This document shows positions 26,179-34,415 of a stretch of 64,000 bases of DNA, piece by piece (position 1 is the stretch's first letter; each line of letters opens with the position of its first letter). The notes beneath the pieces were generated by a model. It saw only the letters and a program-made list of their open reading frames with translations, did no database searches and was not told the DNA's origin. The DNA is from Alphaproteobacteria bacterium UBA6178. GTDB taxonomy: Bacteria > Pseudomonadota > Alphaproteobacteria > Rickettsiales > UBA3002. A program made the position numbers and the translations under genes. The stretch spans positions 44,772 to 108,771 of the forward strand of contig DITS01000048.1 in NCBI GenBank assembly GCA_002422205.1, in the 5' to 3' direction.

Positions 26179-26546
26179 GCCTTGCCCCCACCATGCCACG
26201 CGCCGGTGATCCGCATGCATTGGCGCAACGTTTGCGCCATCGGATATTGCTGCAGGCACCGAACGAAACCAGTGATGGTGCCGGTGGCAGCAGCATAAGC
26301 TGGGATGATGTGGCTACGCTTTGGGCGGAGATTGTGCCCTTGCAGGCTGGCCGCTATGAGCGCGTATTTGCGGAACAGTTGGGTGAGCGTCTAACACACC
26401 GTATTACTTTGCGCTATCGCGCCGATATCAACAGCACGCACCGCATCCTATTCGGCGAGCGGCTGTTTAATATCCGCTGCGTGGTGAATGTAGGGGAAGC
26501 GGGCGTGATTCTTGAGATTCTTGCTGAAGAAGGAGTGGCGTTATGA
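26175..26546 (+). CDS. Head-tail adaptor / head closure protein (GTA g7-like)
   Basis: 123 residues. The start at 26175 overlaps the previous stop (ATGA). The family core is visible: LRHRILLQAPNETSDGAGG near the start, then LWAEIVPLQAGRYERVFAEQ and RYRADINSTHRILFGERLFNI. This matches the Phage_H_T_join / SPP1 gp16 group, which closes the head after packaging. It also overlaps the following gene by ATGA. Confidence 0.88.
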   Translation: MSLAPTMPRAGDPHALAQRLRHRILLQAPNETSDGAGGSSISWDDVATLWAEIVPLQAGRYERVFAEQLGERLTHRITLRYRADINSTHRILFGERLFNIRCVVNVGEAGVILEILAEEGVAL

Positions 26547-26947
26547 GCGGTTTTGCATTGCTGGAATGCCAGAAAGCGATTTACAGCAGACTCACCGGCG
26601 ATAGCACCCTCAATGCAATCATCAGCGGGGTGTATGACCGCGTGCCGGATAACACTGCCTATCCCTATGTGACCATTGGCAATGCGCAATGGCGTGACTG
26701 GTCCACGCAAAGTCGGCAGGGCAGCGAAATCCATCTGGATGTGCATGCCTACAGCCGCAAAGGTGGGCGCAAGGAAGCCCTTGATATTATGGCGCGTGTC
26801 TATGCCTTGCTGCATGACGGTTCATTGAGTGTTACCGGCCATCATCTGGTGATGATGCGGTGCGAATCGGCGCAGGTGAGGCAAATGGAAGACGGTCTAA
26901 GCTACGCCGGTGAAATGAATGTCCGATTGCTGCTGATTGCAGCGTAA
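26543..26947 (+). CDS. Tail terminator protein, DUF3168 (GTA g8-like)
   Basis: 134 residues. DUF3168 signatures: LLECQKAIYSRLTGDSTLNA at the start, IISGVYDRVPDNTAYPYVTIG, then a His/Tyr block EIHLDVHAYSRKGGRKEALD. It ends the tail tube and joins it to the head. Its place between the adaptor and major tail protein genes is canonical. Confidence 0.9.
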   Translation: MSGFALLECQKAIYSRLTGDSTLNAIISGVYDRVPDNTAYPYVTIGNAQWRDWSTQSRQGSEIHLDVHAYSRKGGRKEALDIMARVYALLHDGSLSVTGHHLVMMRCESAQVRQMEDGLSYAGEMNVRLLLIAA

Positions 26948-26959
26948 TGAGAGGAAATT

Positions 26960-27373
26960 ATGAGCGCCATCCACGGAAAATTACTGCAAATCAGCGTTGG
27001 GGATAATGGTAGCCCGAGCGAGCATTTCACGCCGCTCGGCTCGATGCAGCTCACGGCACTCACCATTAACCGAACGCTCACGGATGCAAGTGATGTGGCG
27101 AGCGGGCCATGGCGTAAAGGCAGCAGCGCGACGGGCGTGAGTGCGATGCGGTTGAGCGGTAGCGGCCCGCTGCATCAGGACGCGGTGAATGACACCTTGC
27201 GCGCGCTGGCATTTAGTGGCGAAGCACGCCATTACCGGATGCGCGTAGGGCAGGATGCGATGGTGCAGGGAGCATTTATCATCACGCATTACAGCCGCAG
27301 CGGAGAAATGCATGATGCGCAGCAGTTGGAACTCACATTCGAAAGCGCCGGCGCGGTTAGTTATTCGGATTAA
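26960..27373 (+). CDS. Major tail protein (GTA g9-like, TP901-1 type)
   Basis: 137 residues. It begins MSAIHGKLLQISVGDN and contains LTINRTLTDASDVASGPWR and a terminal LTFESAGAV, the layout of small GTA tail-tube subunits. It polymerises into the tail tube. In other GTAs it is followed by g10, a chaperone, and the g11 tape measure; here a leftward gene overlaps its end by 17 bases and no tape measure is seen before the DUF2460 gene at 39034. Confidence 0.9.
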   Translation: MSAIHGKLLQISVGDNGSPSEHFTPLGSMQLTALTINRTLTDASDVASGPWRKGSSATGVSAMRLSGSGPLHQDAVNDTLRALAFSGEARHYRMRVGQDAMVQGAFIITHYSRSGEMHDAQQLELTFESAGAVSYSD

Positions 27374-27884
27374 CGTTCGTAAAAGGATATTGCGTGCCGT
27401 AATAGCTGCTCTCGCCATTGGCGCAATCGCTGCGTTGCGTCTGAAGGGTGTGGGCGCATATCAGTTTGCTATCTTTAAACTCATACATTACCTCGCCGCG
27501 CTTATCGGTGTGCTGAAAGCTGTAAAACTCGTAAGGGACGCCATCCCTTATATTGACGATGACACTGTCACTGCGATCATTGAATGCCAGCTCCAGCATG
27601 TGGGGGGCAGCGCCCCAAAAGGCTAACCCTGATTTTAAATCGCGCTTATTCGCATCGGCAATAAGCAACGCATCAATCCGTGCATTGCGCTGAACGGGGG
27701 GGGCAGTACCGCCGCTATATATCGGCACGGGCTCTGCAATCCCAAGCTGCTGCTTGAGATCGGTAAAGAGCTCGGGATTGGTGGCATTGGCGTAAATAAT
27801 CGCCACGAATACCAACGATCCGAACAATATTATAGGTACGACTGTGCGCACACTGTCCTCACATTCTGACTCACTGTACACCAT
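27357..27884 (-). CDS. Membrane-anchored hypothetical protein
   Basis: 175 residues. One N-terminal membrane helix (VVPIILFGSLVFVAIIYA) and an extracytoplasmic domain with two cysteines. No known family. The start ATG-GTG is at 27884. It is the most downstream of three leftward genes encoding envelope proteins (28681, 27942, 27357), and it overlaps the 3' end of the major tail protein gene by 17 bases. Confidence 0.6.
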   Translation of the reverse strand: MVYSESECEDSVRTVVPIILFGSLVFVAIIYANATNPELFTDLKQQLGIAEPVPIYSGGTAPPVQRNARIDALLIADANKRDLKSGLAFWGAAPHMLELAFNDRSDSVIVNIRDGVPYEFYSFQHTDKRGEVMYEFKDSKLICAHTLQTQRSDCANGESSYYGTQYPFTNVNPNN

Positions 27885-27941
27885 ATCATGCGGAAGGTTA
27901 CAAAATCCCTAAGAAAAGAGGCCCGAAAATTAAGGTAAAAT

Positions 27942-28661
27942 TTACTCTTTTGGAATGGCTGCTTCGCGTTCAGCCTGTTGATAGCGAAGGATATATTGGG
28001 CAAACTGCTGCTCTAGCATGTCAACTTCCGGTTTGTCACATGGTGTATGGTAATAGATCATCTGATAGGAACCCTCCGCAGCGGACACGATGCTGGCATA
28101 AAGCATTTGCGGATCAAGCAGGCGGTGGCCCTCCTTTTTTTGCAGTCGCACGATGTCTTGCTGAAGTGCTTTCAACAAGGTGCTGATTTCATCGTTGGTT
28201 GCGCGCTCGCAGCGATGCAGGATATAGGCGCCCGCTAAAGCATTCTCATATTGCTCTTTGAGCAAATCGAGCGAGAGAGAGGCGCTGTCGGGCGTGTCAT
28301 ATAAATCGAGTATCGCTGAAGGCGAGGCGGGGGCGGGCTTCTCAGGCTGCTCGGCGGGTGTCGTAGGGGATATGGGCTGGCTGGCTATTACGGGCTGCGG
28401 GGCAGGCGCTGTGCTGCGCTGCGCCGATATCGCGCCGAGCCCGAAAAGAATCAGCATAAAAATACCCAGCTGCCAGTAAATCTGTGCGTGCTGCTGCTGT
28501 AAAAAAGAAAGCTGACGATTGGGGGTGATATCGCGCAGATGCGCCTGTACCCAGCGCTGATGCGACCAGATATAAACAAAAAAGAGCAATAACAGCACCG
28601 GAACCAATGCGATAAACCACAATGGAAAGGTTACAGATACATCCGGTAAGACAAAAGCCAT
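27942..28661 (-). CDS. Membrane protein with Pro-rich linker
   Basis: 239 residues. Two N-terminal membrane helices (about 13-31 and 65-80) are separated by a cytoplasmic stretch. A Pro/Ala-rich linker (APAPQPVIASQPISPTTPAE) then connects to a periplasmic helical domain with two cysteines. No family recognised. It is 19 bases from the upstream gene on the same strand, so probably one operon. Confidence 0.6.
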   Translation of the reverse strand: MAFVLPDVSVTFPLWFIALVPVLLLLFFVYIWSHQRWVQAHLRDITPNRQLSFLQQQHAQIYWQLGIFMLILFGLGAISAQRSTAPAPQPVIASQPISPTTPAEQPEKPAPASPSAILDLYDTPDSASLSLDLLKEQYENALAGAYILHRCERATNDEISTLLKALQQDIVRLQKKEGHRLLDPQMLYASIVSAAEGSYQMIYYHTPCDKPEVDMLEQQFAQYILRYQQAEREAAIPKE

Positions 28662-28680
28662 GCGGCTATGTTAGCGCGAT

Positions 28681-29103
28681 TTAATGATTACGGCAATCAA
28701 TCACCATCTGCTCATAAGGTGCGCCGAATGCTTTCCATGGACGATCCCAGCTAAAGCAGCGATATTCCACTTCCAGCTCTTTCGAGCAACCGGAGGCGAA
28801 TTGTTTGCTGAAGCTGGTATCTTTTACCTCGATTGTGCAGGTTTCCTGCCCATTACAAATGCGCGACACATCGAGCAATACATTGTTGGGATTCACCGGC
28901 TCGGCATTTTGGTTGCCATAGCGGCGAATGCGCGCATTGCAGTTAAGACCATAAGAGGCTTTATGGACCTGAATAAACCGATCAGGATTAGTGGGGGTAC
29001 CCTCCACTACCACCTCTTTGGGCGGGGCAGTAACCAGAAACACGACCACAATCAGCGTGATAATGCAGCCAAGGGCAATGGCATGAAATTTCCAGTTAGT
29101 CAT
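28681..29103 (-). CDS. Membrane-anchored protein with galactose-binding lectin-like domain
   Basis: 140 residues with one N-terminal helix (ALGCIITLIVVVFLV) and an extracytoplasmic Cys-rich domain. The order KASYGLNCNA, NNVLLDVSRICNGQETC, GCSKELEVEYRC resembles the SUEL/Gal-lectin domain, in which these cysteines form disulphides. If right, it could bind glycans at the cell surface. The match is by motif only. It is the first gene of a leftward group of three envelope proteins. Confidence 0.6.
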   Translation of the reverse strand: MTNWKFHAIALGCIITLIVVVFLVTAPPKEVVVEGTPTNPDRFIQVHKASYGLNCNARIRRYGNQNAEPVNPNNVLLDVSRICNGQETCTIEVKDTSFSKQFASGCSKELEVEYRCFSWDRPWKAFGAPYEQMVIDCRNH

Positions 29104-29254
29104 GGATGCGCGACTTTCTCATTATTGGTCTTAATCTCTACTGTGCAGGCTATGTAGTATAGTTTTGCATGCAGGTAAAGAGTGTGTATTGGAAATTATC
29201 CTACAACCATAAAGTAAAAGAAGCGTTAAGCAAAAGTAATGAAAGGCAATAGGC

Positions 29255-30745
29255 CTAGCGGGGGAGTACCAGATCGTCGTTACGTACGCGTGGGGGGAGA
29301 TTAGCATGGGATGGTAATGGATTATCATGGGGGCTGTAAGAAGGGCTAATCGCAGAAGCACGAACGGTAAAGTGCTCTTCTGGCTGGGAACGGACAGTTT
29401 CGCGGGCATATTTGCGCATATTCGCTGCCGGTTGGCCACCCATGGCACCCCAAACGCTCGTATCATGATAGCTCATGGTGTAGGGTTCCTGCGATAATTG
29501 CGCGGAAGCATGGGCTTGTGAGCCGGTATACATAGTGGCTAGCGGGCGGATACTCGGATCGAGTAACTCGGCAAGCTGGCGCATGGTGGGCATGGCTGGC
29601 TTTTCACCTGGGTCCGAGGGTTTGTCCGCTGCGGCAATCGCCATCAGTCGATTTTTCACTGAATCAGGCAGTTGATCCAGATATTCTTTTTTGATTTCGC
29701 CGCTATGGCCCATATAAGAGGCGTTGCCTGGATTGAGCATCAGTTGCCAGATTTCATTGCAGATACGGACACGCTCGACGGACGTAACCTCATATAATAG
29801 GCGACCGGAGCTATCACCCATTTTTTCGGCAAATGTGAGCGCGGCTTCTTTAGCATCGTTTCCTAAGTCCTTCCACGCCTCGCTGCTATCCATAAAATCT
29901 TTGAGATTGGCGGGTGTCAGCTCTTTGCTGCCTTTCAGGAAGGCGCTTACCACTTCGGGCACACCGGATGCGACGCCATTGATGCCCACATTGATGACGG
30001 AACGAAGTGAATTTTGCTCCAGCACGATTTTGGAGATGGTGCCTAAAATAGCCTGTTGCTCTGCCAGTTTTGCTGGAGACAAATGGATAAGCCCTTCGGA
30101 TTGCGCTCTAGCCAGAAAACCTGACGCTGCGCCCATCGCATCCGCTTCGCTTAGGGATTTAACGGTATAGCCCGCCGGTACACCAATACCCAGCCCGCCA
30201 AGGCGGTAGACCACTTTTTCGCCACCTTTCGCATCAGCGGCGGCTAATTCGGCGGCCATTTGTCTTACAATCAGCGCTTGCTTTTGCTCGCGCTCCATCT
30301 CATTCATATCCTTATCATCCAAAGCATAGCCAAAATTAAACGCGGCATTGATGCCATCGAACAGGCGTCTGGGGTCTTGAGCAAGATCAGGGTTTTTCGC
30401 CAGCTGTGTGGCAATTGTGGTATCAACCAACTCGAGTCGCGTATGGGCACTATTGAGTGCTGACTGATCACTACCGGCGCGTTTGACGAAAGCATTGATG
30501 AAGTCGTTGCGGCGATCAGCAATATAGCCATCTAACCGCTCTTTACCCCCAGCGATGTAATCTGCATACAGCTTGCCTAATTCGGAATCCGCGGGCTCGC
30601 TTTTCAATCCTTCGATATAATGGGTAAAGGCCTTTAAATTGACATAGTTCCCCAGCGCAAGCGCTTCTTCACGGGCCGTGGAAGCTATATGCATAGGCGG
30701 AATGCCTGCAGAGCGGGCGCGCGGGGAATGTGGAGGCTGGGCCAT
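29255..30745 (-). CDS. Large helical hypothetical protein
   Basis: 496 residues from the ATG at 30745, 13 bases after the stop of the upstream gene, so the pair forms an operon driven from 32053-32095. Mostly helical, with no signal peptide and a Pro/Arg-rich, probably disordered C-terminus (residues about 440-496). Repeated Ala/Gly stretches (LGGLGIGVPAGYTVK, INVGINGVASGVPEVV) could be amphipathic. No family recognised. It occupies the place where tape measure genes normally lie. Confidence 0.6.
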   Translation of the reverse strand: MAQPPHSPRARSAGIPPMHIASTAREEALALGNYVNLKAFTHYIEGLKSEPADSELGKLYADYIAGGKERLDGYIADRRNDFINAFVKRAGSDQSALNSAHTRLELVDTTIATQLAKNPDLAQDPRRLFDGINAAFNFGYALDDKDMNEMEREQKQALIVRQMAAELAAADAKGGEKVVYRLGGLGIGVPAGYTVKSLSEADAMGAASGFLARAQSEGLIHLSPAKLAEQQAILGTISKIVLEQNSLRSVINVGINGVASGVPEVVSAFLKGSKELTPANLKDFMDSSEAWKDLGNDAKEAALTFAEKMGDSSGRLLYEVTSVERVRICNEIWQLMLNPGNASYMGHSGEIKKEYLDQLPDSVKNRLMAIAAADKPSDPGEKPAMPTMRQLAELLDPSIRPLATMYTGSQAHASAQLSQEPYTMSYHDTSVWGAMGGQPAANMRKYARETVRSQPEEHFTVRASAISPSYSPHDNPLPSHANLPPRVRNDDLVLPR

Positions 30746-30758
30746 TAAATAGTAAGTC

Positions 30759-32006
30759 CTATTGAGGTTGAACCGCTGGTGTCGTTGGAGTGGGAGATGC
30801 AGGAGTAGACTGATACGTAATATCACTGAACTCTGCGTGCCCACCATCACGGGCTTTAACGGTTAATGATTTACCATCTTCTGAAAAACTAAGGGAAACT
30901 ACATCACGTAATACCGTATCTAATGAAGCCTTGTAGCCTGGTTTATGTTTATCATTTTCTTTTGTCTCATCAAGTGCTTCCACAAGCCTTTTTATTGTCG
31001 GATCATCCATTTTTTTGAATTTTGCAATCATATCGGGCGTAATCTTTTTCAAGACAATCTGTTCAATAATAGCTTTTTGCTGGGCTTCATCTTTGCGAAT
31101 TTCGGCGATGAGGGAGGCAGGCAGGCTCAGGAATAGCTGCGTAGCTTTTTCTTTATTGGCCGAGAGCGCCAAAGTAGGCATAATCGAAGCTAATACGGTA
31201 TCAGGGGCAATAGTTTGGGGGCCTGGAGTAACGGCAGCAGCAGTATCGCCGTTTATGGCAGTCAGCGCCGCGGCATATACACCATAATTACCAACTTTTT
31301 CACCTTTTGCATTCACACCGCTGATGGCGTTTGCCTCGGCTTCTACATAGTGCTTCACTTTATCTTTGATAGCCGGATCTTCGGTTAAAGATTTACGGAT
31401 GCTGGCACGTAATTCGGGAGTGTGAGCAACATCCTTATATAAGTCTGAGGTCAGGACGCGCGAGACGAGTGCATCCAGTGTTTTCTCAGTTACCCCCGCA
31501 TACGCAATTTTTGCGGCATTGAGTGCGCGGGAATCAGCTTTTTCCTCGTCTGATTTAAAAAAACCCCCAACACGAGAAACACCATTATTTGCTGCATTCA
31601 ATGCGGTAGCAACCGCGCCTGAAATCGCGGCACCATCCAAACTATGACCTGTGGAAATGGGCTTCGAAAGTGTAGTGGAAGCCAGAGATGTTAAAATTGC
31701 GGATTTAGGTGCGCCTAAGGTATCACCTAGAATATTCCCAATATAATCTACTAAGGCTGACATGCCGCTACCAATTTTATCACCTAAATATTCAGCCCAT
31801 TCACTGATGAAATTGCCTATGGATTGAAAGAAAGCCATGAGCGCGGAATCTTTTTTGAAATGCTCCTCAACAGAGCTATAGATGGTATCTACATGTTGTT
31901 TCAGATTCAATTTCTCACCGATACTAGCACCTATTTCTGCAGTAACTTCGTCCCACTTATCGGTTATTGGCTTTGTAATTGTGCCTAAAATATCATTGTC
32001 AGCCAT
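30759..32006 (-). CDS. Large helical hypothetical protein, first gene of the 32006(-) operon
   Basis: 415 residues from the ATG at 32006 (AGAGG upstream). The N-terminus (about 1-110) is amphipathic (IGNFISEWAEYLGDKIGSGMSALV), followed by helical regions and a Thr/Pro-rich tail. No known domain. Its promoter has the Pho-box-like repeat and a perfect TATAAT. It is divergent from the 32235 gene, which has its own copy of the same promoter, so both directions are likely to respond together. Confidence 0.62.
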   Translation of the reverse strand: MADNDILGTITKPITDKWDEVTAEIGASIGEKLNLKQHVDTIYSSVEEHFKKDSALMAFFQSIGNFISEWAEYLGDKIGSGMSALVDYIGNILGDTLGAPKSAILTSLASTTLSKPISTGHSLDGAAISGAVATALNAANNGVSRVGGFFKSDEEKADSRALNAAKIAYAGVTEKTLDALVSRVLTSDLYKDVAHTPELRASIRKSLTEDPAIKDKVKHYVEAEANAISGVNAKGEKVGNYGVYAAALTAINGDTAAAVTPGPQTIAPDTVLASIMPTLALSANKEKATQLFLSLPASLIAEIRKDEAQQKAIIEQIVLKKITPDMIAKFKKMDDPTIKRLVEALDETKENDKHKPGYKASLDTVLRDVVSLSFSEDGKSLTVKARDGGHAEFSDITYQSTPASPTPTTPAVQPQ

Positions 32007-32052
32007 TTTTCGCCTCTCTTCCATCTATCTGAAGCTATATTCACTTATAGCC

Positions 32053-32095
32053 ATTATAACAAAGCGGGCGCAGCGTTGTATGAAGCTTTTGTGAC
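32053..32095 (-). promoter_or_regulatory. Pho-box-like promoter of the 32006(-) operon
   Basis: Reading leftward: GTCACA-AAAGC-TTCATA (32095-32079), 20-base gap, TATAAT (32058-32053). It is the best -10 in the set and lies back to back with the rightward copy at 32146. Confidence 0.6.
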
Positions 32096-32145
32096 ATTCG
32101 GGAGGGTATATAGCACATACGGGCGCGGGCGGGCTTTGAATAACC

Positions 32146-32189
32146 TTCATACAATCGTCACACAAATCAGGCAGGGCCTTTGTTAAACT
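32146..32189 (+). promoter_or_regulatory. Pho-box-like promoter of the 32235 gene
   Basis: TTCATA-CAATC-GTCACA (32146-32162), 21-base gap, TAAACT (32184-32189). The start codon is 46 bases downstream. Confidence 0.6.
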
Positions 32190-32234
32190 GCTAATGGATA
32201 GTAATAGTAGAACGGGAAAGGTGAGCACTGCCGC

Positions 32235-34316
32235 ATGGCGAAGCAACCCAACACACAGGAAATGGATACAGCCGCCCGCATCGCGGCGCTGAGCCCTGAC
32301 GCGCATGCCAATCAGGCGGCGATGCAGAACCTGTTTGGTGAACATGCGGCATTAGCCGCTGATCCTTCTAAACTGCTGGATGCGAATGCACTGGCCAATG
32401 TGGCAGGCAAACATGCCAGCCCCGAAATGCTCAAAGCCATGCAAACCGCCCAGCAACTGCAAGCCATGAATGGCACTATGGATATGTCGCAGATTGCAAA
32501 AATGGCGGGCGACCTGCCAGTTGATGACAAGCTAAAAGGCATGATCAGCAATTTCAGCAGCAACATGCAAAATGCAAATGTGGCCGAAGTGCCCGGCTTG
32601 GTCGTTGACCGCGAAAAAGGCACGGTTAAAATTTTCGGCATCGATGGGCTGGAGGTGCCGCAACAAGCGGCGTCGGTGATTGCCACGATGTATACGATGG
32701 GTATCAGCCTTGTTAACGGCTTTGTGTTTGATAAAGGCTATAAAGCGGGTGAGTCGCTGGGCCATGGCTTTAATATGGATGCGATGTCGCGCCACCGTAT
32801 GGGGCAGGCGGCAGCATTCGCCGGTATTTTTGCCACCACCCACTGGCCGGATATCAATACCTTCATTCAATCGGAAAAAGAATACACCCGCAGTGCCAAA
32901 CATCTGGCGCAGCGATTCGCGCCGATACTCGATGAGATGAAAGGCGGGCATAGCGTTGCAAGCCTGTATAGTGTGGGCCGCAATGAGAACGAGGTGATCT
33001 ATAACGAGCGCGGCCGGATGCAAAATCTGAACAATGCCGAACGCTTCAAACATGCGGTGCAGGCCGCGGGTCGTTTCACCGCCTTTATTGCCAGCGGGAT
33101 TGAGGGCAAACAGAAAATTGACGGCATGGACGACAAGGCCAAATTGGTGGCCACACAAGAGCAAGCCGCCAAAAGCAGCACCGACGAGCTGAAAGAGACC
33201 TTGCGCGCACGCAATCAACAGGTGAAAGAAATTGCTGATGTGATGCTCGAAAGCGGTTATTTGAGCAAGGAAGAGGCCTTTAAGCGCGCCGAAGCGCAGC
33301 TGGGGCATGCACCGGAGATTAAAAAAGACAGCAAAAAAGAAGCCACGCCCGCACGCAATAATTTGATGCATTATGGCGCCGCGATTGCCACCCTGATTGC
33401 ACAAGGCGTGGGCAATAGCATGTTTGGTGCGCGCACCAATAATATTCAGCCTGTCTCTGCTTTTGATATGATCTGGACCTTGAAAAAGCAGCTGGATGAT
33501 GACCCCAAAATGCAAAGCTTTTCACTGCCCAAAGGCATGCGCATTGAAGGCAGCAAAGGCCGCAATAGTGGAGAGCTACCCTTGACGGATTATGTCATGC
33601 AAATTTTCCGTCAGCATGAGCGCGATTGCGATGCCGATAGCGAAATTGGCAAACGGCTGAATGAGAAATTGCATAGCGTATCGGGCATGATTGCCAACGC
33701 ATTACGTGAAGGCGAATTGGATGGTATGGCGCTGATTGCGCTGGTGGGTGAGCGCAAAGTGGTCAAAGAAGGCGGCAAATCCATTGCCAGCGAAGACGCG
33801 GTGAAACACGAGCTGGAATTCCTTAAAGCAAAAATGCGCCGCGTGAGTTTTGTTGATGATCGTGAATATTTCAATGATGCATCCTTTAATCGCGAACAGC
33901 TCAAAGATGCATGGAAAGCCATGTCGCAGGATGAGCGCGAAATTTTTAGCGGCGTAGTGCCCGGACAAATATTAGAAGCTGCTGGTATTGCACCAAAAGA
34001 AGTCAAAGCCGCGCAAGATGCCAATGCGGAAACCATGCTGCATAATATTGGCCGCATCGTGCAAGGGATTATGCAGCTGGAGCCGGAAGCGCTGAATAAA
34101 CTGGTGGAAACACATAGCGAAGTAAACCTGCTGAAAAAAGCAGAAATCGCTTTGGAAAATACCGACAAGAAAGCGCTGGAGAACCTGATGAGCGGGCCGG
34201 GACGCAATGATCAGATGACACTCGACCGTGCCGTGGCGAATGCGCTGGTGCATCATGTGCTGCATGGTGGCCGTGTCAATGAGCTGATGAGCCAGCGCGA
34301 GCAACCCACCCTATAA
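32235..34316 (+). CDS. Very large helical hypothetical protein
   Basis: 693 residues, the largest of the unknown genes in the cluster. Mostly alpha-helical and rich in Ala, Met and charged residues. Two weakly hydrophobic stretches lie at about 145-165 (SVIATMYTMGISLVNGFVF) and 195-212. Middle regions have long charged helices (STDELKETLRARNQQVKEI). No signal peptide or catalytic motif is visible. Its own Pho-box-like promoter lies upstream. It could be a structural or scaffold protein, but that is a guess. Confidence 0.65.
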   Translation: MAKQPNTQEMDTAARIAALSPDAHANQAAMQNLFGEHAALAADPSKLLDANALANVAGKHASPEMLKAMQTAQQLQAMNGTMDMSQIAKMAGDLPVDDKLKGMISNFSSNMQNANVAEVPGLVVDREKGTVKIFGIDGLEVPQQAASVIATMYTMGISLVNGFVFDKGYKAGESLGHGFNMDAMSRHRMGQAAAFAGIFATTHWPDINTFIQSEKEYTRSAKHLAQRFAPILDEMKGGHSVASLYSVGRNENEVIYNERGRMQNLNNAERFKHAVQAAGRFTAFIASGIEGKQKIDGMDDKAKLVATQEQAAKSSTDELKETLRARNQQVKEIADVMLESGYLSKEEAFKRAEAQLGHAPEIKKDSKKEATPARNNLMHYGAAIATLIAQGVGNSMFGARTNNIQPVSAFDMIWTLKKQLDDDPKMQSFSLPKGMRIEGSKGRNSGELPLTDYVMQIFRQHERDCDADSEIGKRLNEKLHSVSGMIANALREGELDGMALIALVGERKVVKEGGKSIASEDAVKHELEFLKAKMRRVSFVDDREYFNDASFNREQLKDAWKAMSQDEREIFSGVVPGQILEAAGIAPKEVKAAQDANAETMLHNIGRIVQGIMQLEPEALNKLVETHSEVNLLKKAEIALENTDKKALENLMSGPGRNDQMTLDRAVANALVHHVLHGGRVNELMSQREQPTL

Positions 34317-34339
34317 TATTGCAACGCAACAAATCCACC

Positions 34340-34356
34340 GTCACAGGATTGTCATT
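34340..34356 (+). promoter_or_regulatory. Pho-box-like direct repeat upstream of the 34416 gene
   Basis: GTCACA-GGATT-GTCATT with 11-base period; the -10 is weak (GACTAT at 34376-34381). The start codon is 60 bases downstream. Confidence 0.45.
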
Positions 34357-34415
34357 TGTATTAACGGCCAGCGCTGACTATCGTGCCTGCAAAATTGAAG
34401 AGCAGGAACCCATCC

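Noticed and set aside
32532..33515. Leftward 327-codon open frame inside the 32235 gene
   Set aside because: It is an antisense shadow; its translation is low-complexity His/Ile-rich and no ribosome site precedes it, whereas the forward gene has promoter and normal composition.
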